A stretch of DNA of 64,000 bases from Fermentimonas sp. (GCA_028709385.1 JAQVXD010000006.1:30083-94082), one strand, 5' to 3'; shown: positions 9,142 through 18,529, counted from the first letter of the stretch. Made by a program: numbers and translations. The notes: generated from the sequence alone by a model not told the origin.

Positions 9142-9642
9142 ATGAGAACTATTACACTTGAAGAACAAGAGCAGATTAAAAGTATAATACAAAAATGCAA
9201 AGTGTGTTACGTTGGCATGTCTGATGAAAAAGGAGTGCCATACGTGCTGCCGATGAATTTCGGTTTTCTAGGCAATATTATATATCTCCATTCAGCACAA
9301 GAAGGAAAATCAATCAGTATTCTCGATAAAAACCCTAAAGTATGTATTACTTTCTGTACCGAGCCGGAACTAGTGTGGCAAAACGAAGAGGTTGCCTGCA
9401 GTTACCGCGTACGCTCTGAGAGTATAATATGTAATGGTGAGGTTGTTTTTGAAGAAGATTATGACGAGAAGGTAAAAGCCCTTGACATCATTATGCGTCA
9501 ATATTCCGACAGGGATTTTAATTATTCTGAACCATCGGTTAAGAATGTAAAGATATGGAAAGTCGATATACAGGAGATTTCAGCAAGAGAGTATGGAGTC
9601 CCCGGGGTAAAAGCGATAAAGTACAAGGATAGGTTTATTTAA
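9142..9642 (+). CDS. Pyridoxamine 5'-phosphate oxidase-like flavin protein
   Basis: A 166-residue cytoplasmic protein of the split-barrel FMN-binding superfamily. The early MSDEKGVPYVLPMNFGF segment, then LHSAQEGKSISIL and KVCITF, match the small PNPOx-like/NimA-like proteins that bind FMN or heme near a Lys/His patch. SYRVRSESIICNGEV is the usual central segment. Function in this subgroup is poorly defined; nitroimidazole reductase-like activity is only one possibility. It starts 9 nt after the GH43 stop and probably shares its transcript, though a functional link is not obvious. Confidence 0.8.
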   Translation: MRTITLEEQEQIKSIIQKCKVCYVGMSDEKGVPYVLPMNFGFLGNIIYLHSAQEGKSISILDKNPKVCITFCTEPELVWQNEEVACSYRVRSESIICNGEVVFEEDYDEKVKALDIIMRQYSDRDFNYSEPSVKNVKIWKVDIQEISAREYGVPGVKAIKYKDRFI

Positions 9643-9699
9643 ACATTTATTCTACTCTGACTGTTTATCAAAAACATCTGTTATCAAAAACTTAAAATA

Positions 9700-10140
9700 A
9701 TGAATAGAATTACTACCGTACTTATATCACTTATTATAATGGTGTCTGCTTTTGCGGCAGAGCCAGTAAGTAAAGAAACCGCAAAGCCGATTGAACTTAC
9801 TAAAGCGACTTTCCTTGAGAAGGTTTTTAATTATGAAAACAACCCTGAGGAGTGGAAATACAACGGGGATAAACCTGCCATAGTAGATTTTTATGCTACA
9901 TGGTGCGGTCCATGTCGCGTTACATCACCAATACTTAAAGATCTGGCCGCAGAGTATGGCGGAGAAATATATATATACAAGGTTGATGTTGATAAAGAGC
10001 CGGAACTGGCGCGTATGTTTGGCGTTCAAAGTATACCCACGTTTCTCTTTATACCTATGGACGAACAGCCACAGATGGGAATGGGTGCCCTGCCCAAAAA
10101 GTCTTTCAAGGAGGTAATTGATACATTCCTGCTTAAATAG
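9700..10140 (+). CDS. Periplasmic thioredoxin-family protein
   Basis: A 146-residue thioredoxin with an N-terminal signal peptide (MNRITTVLISLIIMVSAFAA), so it acts outside the cytoplasm. The active site is WCGPC at residues 68-72 inside VDFYATWCGPC, and the cis-proline is in VQSIPTF. The insert before the fold (ENNPEEWKYNGDKPAIVDF) is typical of Bacteroidota secreted thioredoxins. It should reduce or exchange disulfides in envelope proteins; its electron donor (a DsbD-like protein) is not in the window. Confidence 0.9.
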   Translation: MNRITTVLISLIIMVSAFAAEPVSKETAKPIELTKATFLEKVFNYENNPEEWKYNGDKPAIVDFYATWCGPCRVTSPILKDLAAEYGGEIYIYKVDVDKEPELARMFGVQSIPTFLFIPMDEQPQMGMGALPKKSFKEVIDTFLLK

Positions 10141-10192
10141 AGCCTAAGCACTGATCAGTGATGCAAAACCTTTTATTGATGCTTTTAGAACA

Positions 10193-10981
10193 ATGATAAC
10201 CAGTCTGCAAAATCCAGCTATAAAAAATATAGTAAAACTTTCTAAAAGCAAAGAGAGGCGGGATCAGCAACTTTTCGTAATAGAAGGAGCACGTGAACTT
10301 TCACTTGCAATTCAAAGCAGCTACAAGATTGAAACTGTCTATGTCTGTCGCGAAAAATTCCACGACACAAAATACCCGCATGTTCTCGACTCGATAGCTG
10401 AAAATAGTCTGTTTGATATCTCGCCTGCCGTATTTGAAAAAATAGCATACAGAGAAAACTCTGATGGATTGGTTGCTCTTGCACGTCCAAAATCTCATAA
10501 ACTGCATGATATTCAACTTTCCGAAAATCCCTTCATAATACTATTGGAGTCAGTTGAGAAGCCCGGTAATCTTGGAGCTGTTCTACGTACCGCAGATGCT
10601 GCAGCAGTGGATGCAGTAATTATTTGTGATCCTCTGACCGATCTTTATAATCCAAACGTTATTCGTTCAGGAGTTGGAGGACTGTTCACTGTACAAACAG
10701 CTGTCTGCTCTTCAGAAGAAGCACTTGAGTGGCTCAAGAGTAATTACATTAGTATATATGCAGCTGAACTCGAAGCGTCAGTATTTTATGATAAAATCGA
10801 TTTCAGAAAACCTTCAGCGATAGTTATGGGTACTGAGGCTGACGGGCTCACTGACTTCTGGATTAATAATGCAAATGAGCGAATCAAAATTCCCATGCTT
10901 GGGAAGATTGACTCGCTCAATGTTTCTGTATCTACTGGCGTGATTACCTTTGAAGCGATGCGTCAGAGAGGTGACAGATAA
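10193..10981 (+). CDS. SpoU/TrmH-family RNA 2'-O-methyltransferase
   Basis: A 262-residue SPOUT methyltransferase with an N-terminal substrate-binding domain (SLQNPAIKNIVKLSKSKERR, VIEGAREL). The three SpoU motifs are present: LLESVEKPGNLGAVLRTADA (motif 1), IVMGTEADGLTDFW (motif 2) and IPMLGKIDSLNVSVSTGVI (motif 3), which form the knotted SAM site. Members methylate ribose 2'-OH in rRNA or tRNA; the exact nucleotide cannot be assigned. It converges with the S9 peptidase gene 6 nt away, with no terminator visible. A 12-bp palindrome (CACTGATCAGTG, 10149-10160) lies upstream. Confidence 0.9.
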   Translation: MITSLQNPAIKNIVKLSKSKERRDQQLFVIEGARELSLAIQSSYKIETVYVCREKFHDTKYPHVLDSIAENSLFDISPAVFEKIAYRENSDGLVALARPKSHKLHDIQLSENPFIILLESVEKPGNLGAVLRTADAAAVDAVIICDPLTDLYNPNVIRSGVGGLFTVQTAVCSSEEALEWLKSNYISIYAAELEASVFYDKIDFRKPSAIVMGTEADGLTDFWINNANERIKIPMLGKIDSLNVSVSTGVITFEAMRQRGDR

Positions 10982-10986
10982 TCCTA

Positions 10987-13752
10987 CTATTCGATATCAT
11001 ACCCCCAGGTTTTACCTTTCTCAGTTGCCGGCAATCCTCTCGTCATCCAAACAGGTGCAGGTTCTCCTTTAAGATAATGATCAAAGAATTGTTGTAAACG
11101 AATAGAAAGGTCTTTTGTATTCCGGCGATGTATGAGATTGTGGGCTTCATTGTTATACTGAAGCATCCATACGGGTTTGCCAAGTCGTCGCATCGACATA
11201 AATAGTTCTATACCCTGATACCACGGAACAGCTCCATCCTCATCATTATGCATAATCAGTAAAGGGGTTTTTATATTTTCTGTATAGAAAAGAGGCGAAT
11301 TTTCAATGTACAGATGTAGCGAGTCGTTCATTGGTGCACCAATACGCGACTGTGTTTGTTCATACTGATACTGCCTGCTTCTTCCTGATTCCCATCGGAT
11401 ACCGCCATAAGCGCTTGTCATATTCGACACGGGTGCACCTGCTCCTGCGGCTTTAAACATATCAGTCTGTGTAACTATATAAGCTACCTGATAACCACCC
11501 CAGCTTTGTCCCTGAATAGCCATGTTTTCTGCATCCACCCAGCTGTTTTTGGCAATAGCTTCTGCTCCCGAAACAACCGCATTGTATGAGTCCATGCCGG
11601 GTTGTCCCACAGTATAGTGAATGTCAGGCGTGAAAACTATGTATCCACGACTAACAAAGAATGGAATGTTAACGGTTGAGCGACTCGGCGCAGGAGTAAA
11701 ATATGAGTAAAGATTATCTGAATGCTTTTCATAAAAATAAATCATTACGGGATACTTCTTAGCCGGATCAAAATCTTCAGGTTTATAAACTATACCCTGA
11801 AGAGGAATGCCGGCGTAAGATGTCCATGAAAACAACTCGGCAGTTCCCCAGTTGTAATCATTCATTTGTGGATTGATGTCGGTAAGTTTTTCATTCCTGT
11901 TCCAATAGTCACGCGTAATATACAGGTCAGGAGATGTGTTGAAGTTACTTTTTTGATACACAAATATGTCTTCATCTTTTGCTTTAATCTCCCTTGAGAA
12001 CGTGAAGCCATCCATAACCCTCTTCTTTAGAGGATTGCGACCTTTCTGCTTAAGTGTGTAATATCCTGTCTCTTTACTTACATTGTCAAAAGCAGAAAGA
12101 AGCAGTTCGTCGTCAACCCCAACAAAACGCTTATCAGGATCGGTATTTATATATCTGAATGTAAGAGAGTCGTTGCGACCGGTATTCTGTGTGATGTTTA
12201 CCGGCTTTTTATCCCCGTCAGGGTCAATTTTCCAGATGTCAAACATGTCATACACAAAAACATACTCATCATTTTCTCCCCACGCTGCTATACCGTAAGA
12301 GCCCGGATCATGCGGAACATCATTTCTCTCATCCCAGAAATTAACAGGTATCCTCTCTGTCAGGTTTACAAGTGAATTACTTGTGTTGTCATAAGAAAAC
12401 CAGTCTCTTATAGTTGCATCCCACCAATATATATAGTTTCCCTGTGGAGACAATATGGGCCGACCGTTAAGTTCTTTTGTAACTTCATGCAAACTGTTAT
12501 CTGTCAAATCCATCATCCAAACGTCATACTTGGGCGAAAGATCCCACTGACTCTCAATCAAATATGGAAGGTTTGAAGTTATCAGGGCATACCTGCCATT
12601 ACCTTCATCAGATACAGTTACGGAAGGCATCTTTTCGTTTGCCAGAGGGATAAATTGATTTAGGTTGTCTGTATAAATTATTCCTGTGTAGGTCTCTCTT
12701 TCTCTCCTTCTCTTTTCAACAAGCTGCTGAGGCTGTATAATCGGGTCTTGCCAGTGCCAGATATCCAACTCAGCCATTTCAAAATCAACTATGGTAGTAT
12801 CCTTTGGTTCCTGCTTTGGTAAAGCGCCAATCAGAATTCGTCTTCCATCCTTACTGAAGCCCGGTGATGCATATTCATTGAATATCCACCCTTCAGGCAT
12901 ACCGGAGATAGTTTTTTCTGATATTACAATTGAGGAATCCTGTCCCGATTTATAATACCTCAGGTCATATGTTTTTTGATCTGTTTTAGAAGTGTCACCG
13001 GTGGCAATATATACAAGCTGCCGGCCCGGTTCATCGAATGTAAATGATTTATACTCCACCTCTTCGTTCGAGATTACCTTACGTATGTTATTATCAAGAT
13101 CAATAAACTCTACACGAGGGGAATCAGTAGAGTCATTCTTATCAGGCTTGATAGATACCACGAAACTATTGTCGTACCTGTTAAAGGTATGCTCTTTAGC
13201 ATTTCTGAAAGTGTCTTCCTGCTGAGTCAGCAAGTTTCTGACAATCAATATCTCCTTTTCTTTGGCATCCTTTTTGTCGGTTGTGTCTTTAGGAAGGTCA
13301 ATTGTATAAGCAACATGAACAGCCATATCAGCGGCTGTTTTGTAAGACTTAATACCAGGTATCTTTTCAGACCTGAAAGTGAGGTTATCAATTATCAGAA
13401 GTGAATCTTGAGGCATATCTCCCTTTTTCTTTTTGTCGATACGTGCCTGGCGACGTTCAGCAAACGGAGCTTTAAGAAGTCCTACGGTCCATCTGCCGTC
13501 AGTTGAAAGTTTATAGCTTCTGACTCTGTCAAATGTACGAGTTAGATTGTTATTTGTGTTTTTTAAAAAAAGTGCAGTATCACCTTCTTGAGGTGAAATT
13601 AGTACACTGACAATTTTCCCGTCATTACTGATATTGATATCAGAGAGACTTTTCCATCCGTCATAAACTGAGTGATCGAGTGGTTTTTTCTGAGAGAAAA
13701 TGACAGTTGTTATAAACAGAAAAAAGATTGTTGAAAATATAGACTTATGCAT
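10987..13752 (-). CDS. Secreted S9-family prolyl-oligopeptidase-like serine peptidase
   Basis: A 921-residue secreted serine peptidase. The ORF track begins at a TTG (13758), but ATG two codons later (MHKSIFSTIFFLFITTVIFS) starts directly with a signal peptide and is preferred. A long beta-propeller region (about 30-620) precedes a C-terminal alpha/beta hydrolase. The catalytic Ser is in GQSWGGYQ, the Asp in NDEDGAVPW and the His in NEAHNL. S9 enzymes cleave short peptides, often after Pro or Ala. At over 900 residues it belongs to the long subgroup seen in Bacteroidota. A second S9 enzyme, DPP IV-like, is encoded at 49755-51917, pointing to peptide utilisation. Cleavage specificity is unknown. 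Confidence 0.92.
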   Translation of the reverse strand: MHKSIFSTIFFLFITTVIFSQKKPLDHSVYDGWKSLSDINISNDGKIVSVLISPQEGDTALFLKNTNNNLTRTFDRVRSYKLSTDGRWTVGLLKAPFAERRQARIDKKKKGDMPQDSLLIIDNLTFRSEKIPGIKSYKTAADMAVHVAYTIDLPKDTTDKKDAKEKEILIVRNLLTQQEDTFRNAKEHTFNRYDNSFVVSIKPDKNDSTDSPRVEFIDLDNNIRKVISNEEVEYKSFTFDEPGRQLVYIATGDTSKTDQKTYDLRYYKSGQDSSIVISEKTISGMPEGWIFNEYASPGFSKDGRRILIGALPKQEPKDTTIVDFEMAELDIWHWQDPIIQPQQLVEKRRRERETYTGIIYTDNLNQFIPLANEKMPSVTVSDEGNGRYALITSNLPYLIESQWDLSPKYDVWMMDLTDNSLHEVTKELNGRPILSPQGNYIYWWDATIRDWFSYDNTSNSLVNLTERIPVNFWDERNDVPHDPGSYGIAAWGENDEYVFVYDMFDIWKIDPDGDKKPVNITQNTGRNDSLTFRYINTDPDKRFVGVDDELLLSAFDNVSKETGYYTLKQKGRNPLKKRVMDGFTFSREIKAKDEDIFVYQKSNFNTSPDLYITRDYWNRNEKLTDINPQMNDYNWGTAELFSWTSYAGIPLQGIVYKPEDFDPAKKYPVMIYFYEKHSDNLYSYFTPAPSRSTVNIPFFVSRGYIVFTPDIHYTVGQPGMDSYNAVVSGAEAIAKNSWVDAENMAIQGQSWGGYQVAYIVTQTDMFKAAGAGAPVSNMTSAYGGIRWESGRSRQYQYEQTQSRIGAPMNDSLHLYIENSPLFYTENIKTPLLIMHNDEDGAVPWYQGIELFMSMRRLGKPVWMLQYNNEAHNLIHRRNTKDLSIRLQQFFDHYLKGEPAPVWMTRGLPATEKGKTWGYDIE

Positions 13753-13977
13753 AATCAAATAGTTTACTAATTTCTACCCCCTCTATTATTTAATTATAAA
13801 TAATGCTATCAGGGTTCAGAAATGTTAATAGACACAATTTAACGTTGAATTAACAAAAATACAAATTTTTCTTTTGGAAGCATCTTCTAAAATTGAATTT
13901 TTAAACATAACGCATTGAATAACTGTTTTAATCAAAATATCAGCGAAAAGTTTGATGCTGAAATAATAATTGGAATA

Positions 13978-16395
13978 ATGGCAATTAATAATAAATACAA
14001 TATAGAGTTAAAGGGTAAAGTTTTACCGAATGAAGGTATAATCGAGAAAATAAAAGGGGTCAGTTCAGTAAAATATAATAAAAGTGATAACACTATTGCT
14101 GTAACTATTGATGAGAAGTATGAAGTCGATGCTGCTGAGATTCTGCAGGATGTAGTTTCGGGTATACGCAGTTCAGGTGGCGATGTTGTAACAGAAAAAA
14201 TCACACAACCCGTTCTGAATATGACTTGTGCTGCCTGTGCTTCAAGTACGCAGAATATCTTGTCATACGTACCCGGAGTAATTACTGCCTCCGTAAATTA
14301 CGGGAACGGTAAAGGCAATATTGAGTTCCTGCCGGCTATTGTAGCACCCGCAGATATGAGATCTTCATTACAAGAGATTGGATATGATATGCTGATAGAC
14401 GAAGAAGAATCGTCGTTTGAGAATGTAGAGCATATTAAAGAAGAAAACTATAAAAAGCTTCGCCGGCACACTATCTTGGCAATAGTACTGGCCATACCTC
14501 TTGTAGTAGTAGGTATGTTTTTTATGGATATGCCTTATGCGAATGAGATAATGCTGCTGCTGTCAACACCTATTCTTTTTATTTTTGGGAAAAGGTTTTT
14601 TGTAGGTGCATGGAAACAGGCTAAACATGGTACAGCAAACATGGATACGCTGGTGGCACTGAGTACCGGAATAGCATATCTGTTCAGTTTATTTAATATG
14701 ATTTATCCCGAATACTGGAAAAAAAGAGGGCTTGAAGCTCATGTATATTTTGAAGCGGCAGGTGTGATAATTGCATTTATACTGCTTGGAAAACTTATGG
14801 AAGCCAGAGCAACGGGCAGTACCTCTGATGCCATTAAAAAATTGATGGGACTGCAACCTTCCTCTGTGGTCGTTTTCCGCAATGGAGAACCTGTGGAAAT
14901 TGCCATAGCAGATGTAGTAATAGATGATATAGTTCTTGTTAAACCGGGTGAGAAAATTGCTGTTGACGGTGAGGTACTTGAAGGGAGCTCATTTGTAGAT
15001 GAAAGCATGATTTCGGGGGAACCTATTCATGTTGAAAAAAAACCCGGTGAAAAAGTGTATGCGGGTACAATTAACCAAAAAGGCAGTTTCCGCTTTAAAG
15101 CAAAAAAAGTAGGGAAGGATACACTTCTTGCACAAATTATTAAAACTGTTGATGAGGCGCAAGGGAGCAAAGCACCTGTGCAGGGGCTGGTTGACAAGAT
15201 AGCCGGAATATTCGTGCCCGTGGTTATCGGAATTGCTTTGCTCAGTTTCGTGATATGGCTGATATTTGGAGGCGAAACAGGGTTTGTTTACGGACTCATG
15301 GCAATGGTGACAGTGCTTGTTATTGCCTGTCCTTGTGCACTGGGATTGGCAACCCCGACAGCCATAATGGTTGCAATAGGCAAAGGTGCCGAAGAGGGAA
15401 TTCTGATTAAAGATGCCGAAAGTCTGGAGATGGCAAAGGAGATTAATGTAGTGGTCCTTGATAAAACAGGAACCATTACTGAAGGTAAACCACAGGTAAC
15501 TTCTGTTACATGGAGCAAAAAATCACTGCCGATACACCGTGATATTCTGTATAGCATTGAACATCAGTCGGAGCACCCCCTGGCAGACGCCATCACAAAT
15601 GAGCTCAGGGAGAGCAGCACTCTTTTAGAGAATGTTTCGGTGGAGCAGGTCAGTGGTAAAGGGATAGAAGGCATTTATAATAATATCACCTATTATATAG
15701 GCAATGAGCAGTATATTACATCTAAAAATATTACTATACCCGCAGAATTGCAGGACAAAATTAATGAAGAGCTAAACGCTGCACATACAATCTCAATAAT
15801 TGCCGATGATAATGAAGCTTATGGAGTTGTCGGAATTACAGATAAACTCAAATCAACTTCAAAAGAAGCAATCAGTACTCTGAAGAAAATGGGTATTGAG
15901 GTAGCAATTTATACCGGAGATAATGAAAAGGTGGCTGCTGCACTTGCAGGAGAGTTAGGAATCACCAATTTTAAGGGTGGAGTGTTACCGGAAGAAAAGG
16001 CCAATCTTGTGAAAGAATTACAGCAACAGGGAAAAAAAGTTGCGATGGTTGGTGACGGTATAAATGACAGCGGCGCACTTGCACAGGCCGATGTAAGCAT
16101 TGCCATGGGTGCCGGAAGTGATATTGCAATGGATGTGGCAAAAATGACGATTATCTCTTCTGACTTGAATAAGATTCCCAAAGCTATTCATCTTTCTCAG
16201 GCAACTGTGAGGACGATTCGCCAAAACTTATTCTGGGCATTTATCTACAACGTTATCGGAATCCCGATTGCGGCTGGTGTACTTTATCCCTTTACCGGAT
16301 TTATGCTAAATCCTATGATAGCAGGAGCAGCAATGGCACTCAGTTCCGTGAGTGTTGTGACCAATAGTCTCAGACTAAAAACCAAAAAGATTTAG
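13978..16395 (+). CDS. copA: Copper-translocating P1B-type ATPase
   Basis: An inner-membrane copper-exporting ATPase. The ORF track uses TTG at 13915; ATG at 13978 gives 805 residues and a sensible N-terminus. Two HMA-like domains are present: the first has the fold pattern but no CxxC, the second has MTCAACAS. Then come paired transmembrane helices, an actuator domain with SGEPI, the intramembrane CPCALGLATPT metal site, the phosphorylation motif DKTGTITEGKP, the SEHPLADAI HP motif and GDGINDSGAL. The C-terminal helices carry FIYNVIGIP and MALSSVSVVTNS, the P1B-1 (Cu+) signature. No metalloregulator is adjacent; a small HMA protein lies 2.2 kb downstream. Confidence 0.93.
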   Translation: MAINNKYNIELKGKVLPNEGIIEKIKGVSSVKYNKSDNTIAVTIDEKYEVDAAEILQDVVSGIRSSGGDVVTEKITQPVLNMTCAACASSTQNILSYVPGVITASVNYGNGKGNIEFLPAIVAPADMRSSLQEIGYDMLIDEEESSFENVEHIKEENYKKLRRHTILAIVLAIPLVVVGMFFMDMPYANEIMLLLSTPILFIFGKRFFVGAWKQAKHGTANMDTLVALSTGIAYLFSLFNMIYPEYWKKRGLEAHVYFEAAGVIIAFILLGKLMEARATGSTSDAIKKLMGLQPSSVVVFRNGEPVEIAIADVVIDDIVLVKPGEKIAVDGEVLEGSSFVDESMISGEPIHVEKKPGEKVYAGTINQKGSFRFKAKKVGKDTLLAQIIKTVDEAQGSKAPVQGLVDKIAGIFVPVVIGIALLSFVIWLIFGGETGFVYGLMAMVTVLVIACPCALGLATPTAIMVAIGKGAEEGILIKDAESLEMAKEINVVVLDKTGTITEGKPQVTSVTWSKKSLPIHRDILYSIEHQSEHPLADAITNELRESSTLLENVSVEQVSGKGIEGIYNNITYYIGNEQYITSKNITIPAELQDKINEELNAAHTISIIADDNEAYGVVGITDKLKSTSKEAISTLKKMGIEVAIYTGDNEKVAAALAGELGITNFKGGVLPEEKANLVKELQQQGKKVAMVGDGINDSGALAQADVSIAMGAGSDIAMDVAKMTIISSDLNKIPKAIHLSQATVRTIRQNLFWAFIYNVIGIPIAAGVLYPFTGFMLNPMIAGAAMALSSVSVVTNSLRLKTKKI

Positions 16396-16411
16396 AATAC
16401 TTATAGACAAA

Positions 16412-16846
16412 CTAGAATATCACATTTGAGGGACCGTTGCCCAGAATTGGGATCCCTAACTTATGCTCTACATATTGGAAATAGTAGAACAGCTTGTGAT
16501 TCAGTTCAAAACCATAATCAATATTCGGTTCGTAGCCAATTATTGTCTGGAAGAACGACCTTCTGCCAGGAGTCATAGCCAGTGAGTTCCAGGCAGAAAC
16601 ATATTGACGGTTCCAACTTTCGTAATATTGCTGAGAGCGGTATCTTGCAGGAGAATCCTGTAAAATATACCACGTGTCGAATTCCTGATCCATGACAATC
16701 AGTTCATATTTAACAGAGTCTTCTTCATTCATAGATTCTGTCTGCGTTATTTCATTACCGTTAGATTCAATCTTTACCACTCCTTTTGGTCCTGAGCAGG
16801 AAATCATTAATAAAACAACTGCCGATAGGATTAAAATCTTTTTCAT
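16412..16846 (-). CDS. DUF6146-like lipoprotein
   Basis: A 144-residue predicted lipoprotein with lipobox LMIS-C (Cys17). ATG at 16846 (MKKILILSAV) is preferred to the one two codons upstream, though either is possible. The core FDTWYILQDSPARYRSQQYY followed by ESWNRQYVSAWN is highly conserved in a Bacteroidota-only family that I recognise as DUF6146, of unknown function. It converges with copA 17 nt away. No catalytic motif is visible. The many aromatic residues suggest a compact envelope domain. Confidence 0.72.
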   Translation of the reverse strand: MKKILILSAVVLLMISCSGPKGVVKIESNGNEITQTESMNEEDSVKYELIVMDQEFDTWYILQDSPARYRSQQYYESWNRQYVSAWNSLAMTPGRRSFFQTIIGYEPNIDYGFELNHKLFYYFQYVEHKLGIPILGNGPSNVIF

Positions 16847-16852
16847 AATCAT

Positions 16853-17064
16853 ATTATTTTATTTGTGACGTATCATAGTAAATGTCATGCATTATAACAA
16901 TTAAATCGAACATTAGTATGACATCGTTCGGATCAACTATGTAGTTTTACATTGTTGATATATGGATGGTATGAGGTTAATACGTAGTTGATCCGACTCA
17001 TGTATGACCAAAGTAAAAAACAAAATAGGATCAAAATCAAACTTTCTTACTCCTGATTCTGTAA
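16853..17064. other. Intergenic region with a long inverted repeat
   Basis: This part of a 327-nt spacer between two minus-strand genes should hold the DUF6146 promoter, but I see no clear TAnnTTTG on the minus strand. It contains the inverted repeat at 16929-16995 and short TATGAC repeats at both sides of it. Nothing codes here. Confidence 0.5.
16929..16995. repeat. 15-nt inverted repeat with 37-nt loop
   Basis: CGGATCAACTATGTA (16929-16943) and TACGTAGTTGATCCG (16981-16995) are complementary at 14 of 15 positions, the remaining one a T-G wobble. No T run follows on either strand, so it is not an ordinary terminator. The direct repeat TATGAC flanks it near 16917 and 17003. It could be a protein site, an RNA hairpin or the trace of a small mobile element. 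Confidence 0.7.
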
Positions 17065-17250
17065 CAAGCCAAAGTATTTATAGAGAAACAAGAATATGAA
17101 GATGCACGTATCAGCTCACTAAAAAGTGCAGAGTCTGAGAATATTCCAATCCGTGCTGAATCATTCCTTTGCCTTAATTTTATAGAGACTCGTCTCCAAA
17201 ATTGGGATTTGGCGCTTGTTTATCTTTTTTGTAAATATCGTAACTCGAAA
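17065..17250 (+). pseudogene. Possible gene remnant, TPR-like by eye
   Basis: Directly after a TAA (17062-17064), the frame is open for about 60 codons and reads like real protein (AKVFIEKQEYEDARISSLKS, then AESENIPIRAESFLCLNFIE). It has no start codon and its last 70 nt overlap the end of the DUF3810 gene on the other strand. The spacing of Y, A, L and A residues is loosely TPR-like. It may be a relic of a degraded gene, or chance. Confidence 0.25.
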
Positions 17251-18310
17251 TAAGAAGTCCTACAACCTCTGAGTAATTTTCTCTGCCTGAGCCTATCCTG
17301 TTGGTTTTAAGGTATGCATCATATGCCTGGTCCTGTATATCTGAAAGTGCGTCATTTCTTACAGACAACCAGTGCTCACGGTTGCGTTGCAGGTCGGCTA
17401 TAATTTCGGGACGGATAGAGTTGATAATCGATTCATACTCATCAGGCAGCAGAGAATGTACATCATTCAGCAGGTAACCTATAATTGATACGTAGGCACT
17501 GTATCTTATTCTTTCGTCATTACTGTTGGTGCAAACTAAAAAAGCATAAAGGTTTGCCTCAGATTCTTTGGCAATACCAAACTGATGAGACATTTCATGC
17601 GCGAGTGTAAAGGGGTATGTGAAGTTAAGACTATAATTGTTGACATGGATTTCATTAAAGAAAGGACCAAAATATCCTGATACTCCCATCTTAGTATAGA
17701 GTGATTCAAAGATCATCTTTTTTGGTCTTCTCTTTCCATTGGGATAGTTGATTGATAATGTTTCATGAAGCGAGTTATAGGATCTTTCGAGTTCCTGCCT
17801 GACACCCTCTTTTTCCATAACATCAAAATCAACATATGAGTTGTTGGCATCAGCAATGAAGCGGGTTGTGAAATTCATTAGATTTTTAGCGTTGAACATG
17901 GCTTCCTTATTATCAGTGCGTTGGTAATAATCCTCTCTGAAATAAGAAATACCCCAGCCAAAGTAGAACCAAACAACCAGAATTACAGTGAAGCGTATAA
18001 GAGAGTTAAGAAATCTCTGAAAATTTGTTCGCCTGATAACTACAAAGAGTATTAATTTCAACAGATAAAGTGAAGCTGCAATTATAAAAAGATCATAAAG
18101 TGAAAAGGGGAAAAGACCCGAGAATGTAGATAGGGCTGTGGATATCAATGTATAAACATTCTGAATGTACCATTCAGAAAGGGAGGGGATGCGACTGAAA
18201 ACTAATATTACTAAAAACGCTATCACAGCAGTAATCAGAGTTAACAGTAGTTTTTTATTCTCTCTCCTGTTCTTTAGATTTCGGCGTTTCTTACCTGCTC
18301 TTCTTGCCAT
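17180..18310 (-). CDS. DUF3810 membrane protein with metalloprotease-like HExxH site
   Basis: A 376-residue protein with a basic N-terminus, three or four transmembrane segments within residues 20-125 and a large C-terminal domain. That domain carries LAHEMSHQFGIAKESEAN: HEMSH (238-242) and Glu251 nine residues on form the gluzincin-like HExxH...E pattern, suggesting a zinc peptidase. The arrangement matches the DUF3810 family, common in Bacteroidota. Its substrate is unknown. ATG at 18310 gives the typical Arg/Lys-rich start. The domain side relative to the membrane is uncertain. Confidence 0.82.
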   Translation of the reverse strand: MARRAGKKRRNLKNRRENKKLLLTLITAVIAFLVILVFSRIPSLSEWYIQNVYTLISTALSTFSGLFPFSLYDLFIIAASLYLLKLILFVVIRRTNFQRFLNSLIRFTVILVVWFYFGWGISYFREDYYQRTDNKEAMFNAKNLMNFTTRFIADANNSYVDFDVMEKEGVRQELERSYNSLHETLSINYPNGKRRPKKMIFESLYTKMGVSGYFGPFFNEIHVNNYSLNFTYPFTLAHEMSHQFGIAKESEANLYAFLVCTNSNDERIRYSAYVSIIGYLLNDVHSLLPDEYESIINSIRPEIIADLQRNREHWLSVRNDALSDIQDQAYDAYLKTNRIGSGRENYSEVVGLLISSYDIYKKDKQAPNPNFGDESL

Positions 18311-18521
18311 TTTTACTATTACTATCTATAACTATATTTAATACTAACATCAAAATTAATCGGAATATTCAGAATTTGCTACTCCACCAGATAAATCTTC
18401 GCATCAATTTCAAGCCAATTATATCTTTTGAAGTGAAATTGATCACAAATCAATTAGCTCATTTGCAAGTCCATTTATGAATATTATCAATAATGATTGG
18501 GCTAAATCGTATAGATAATGC

Positions 18522-18529
18522 TATATTTG
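18522..18529 (+). promoter_or_regulatory. Probable promoter of the HMA protein gene
   Basis: TATATTTG is a full TAnnTTTG match; TTG at 18497-18499 gives a spacer of 22 nt, slightly long. In the leader that would follow, the perfect palindrome CCTTATAAGG (18546-18555) could be an operator. Upstream, AATTGAT-N5-ATCAATT (18437-18455) is a second small dyad. Confidence 0.5.

Noticed and set aside
10149-10160. CACTGATCAGTG palindrome
   Set aside because: Twelve bases without loop, single copy seen and no link to a promoter element; not enough to call an operator.
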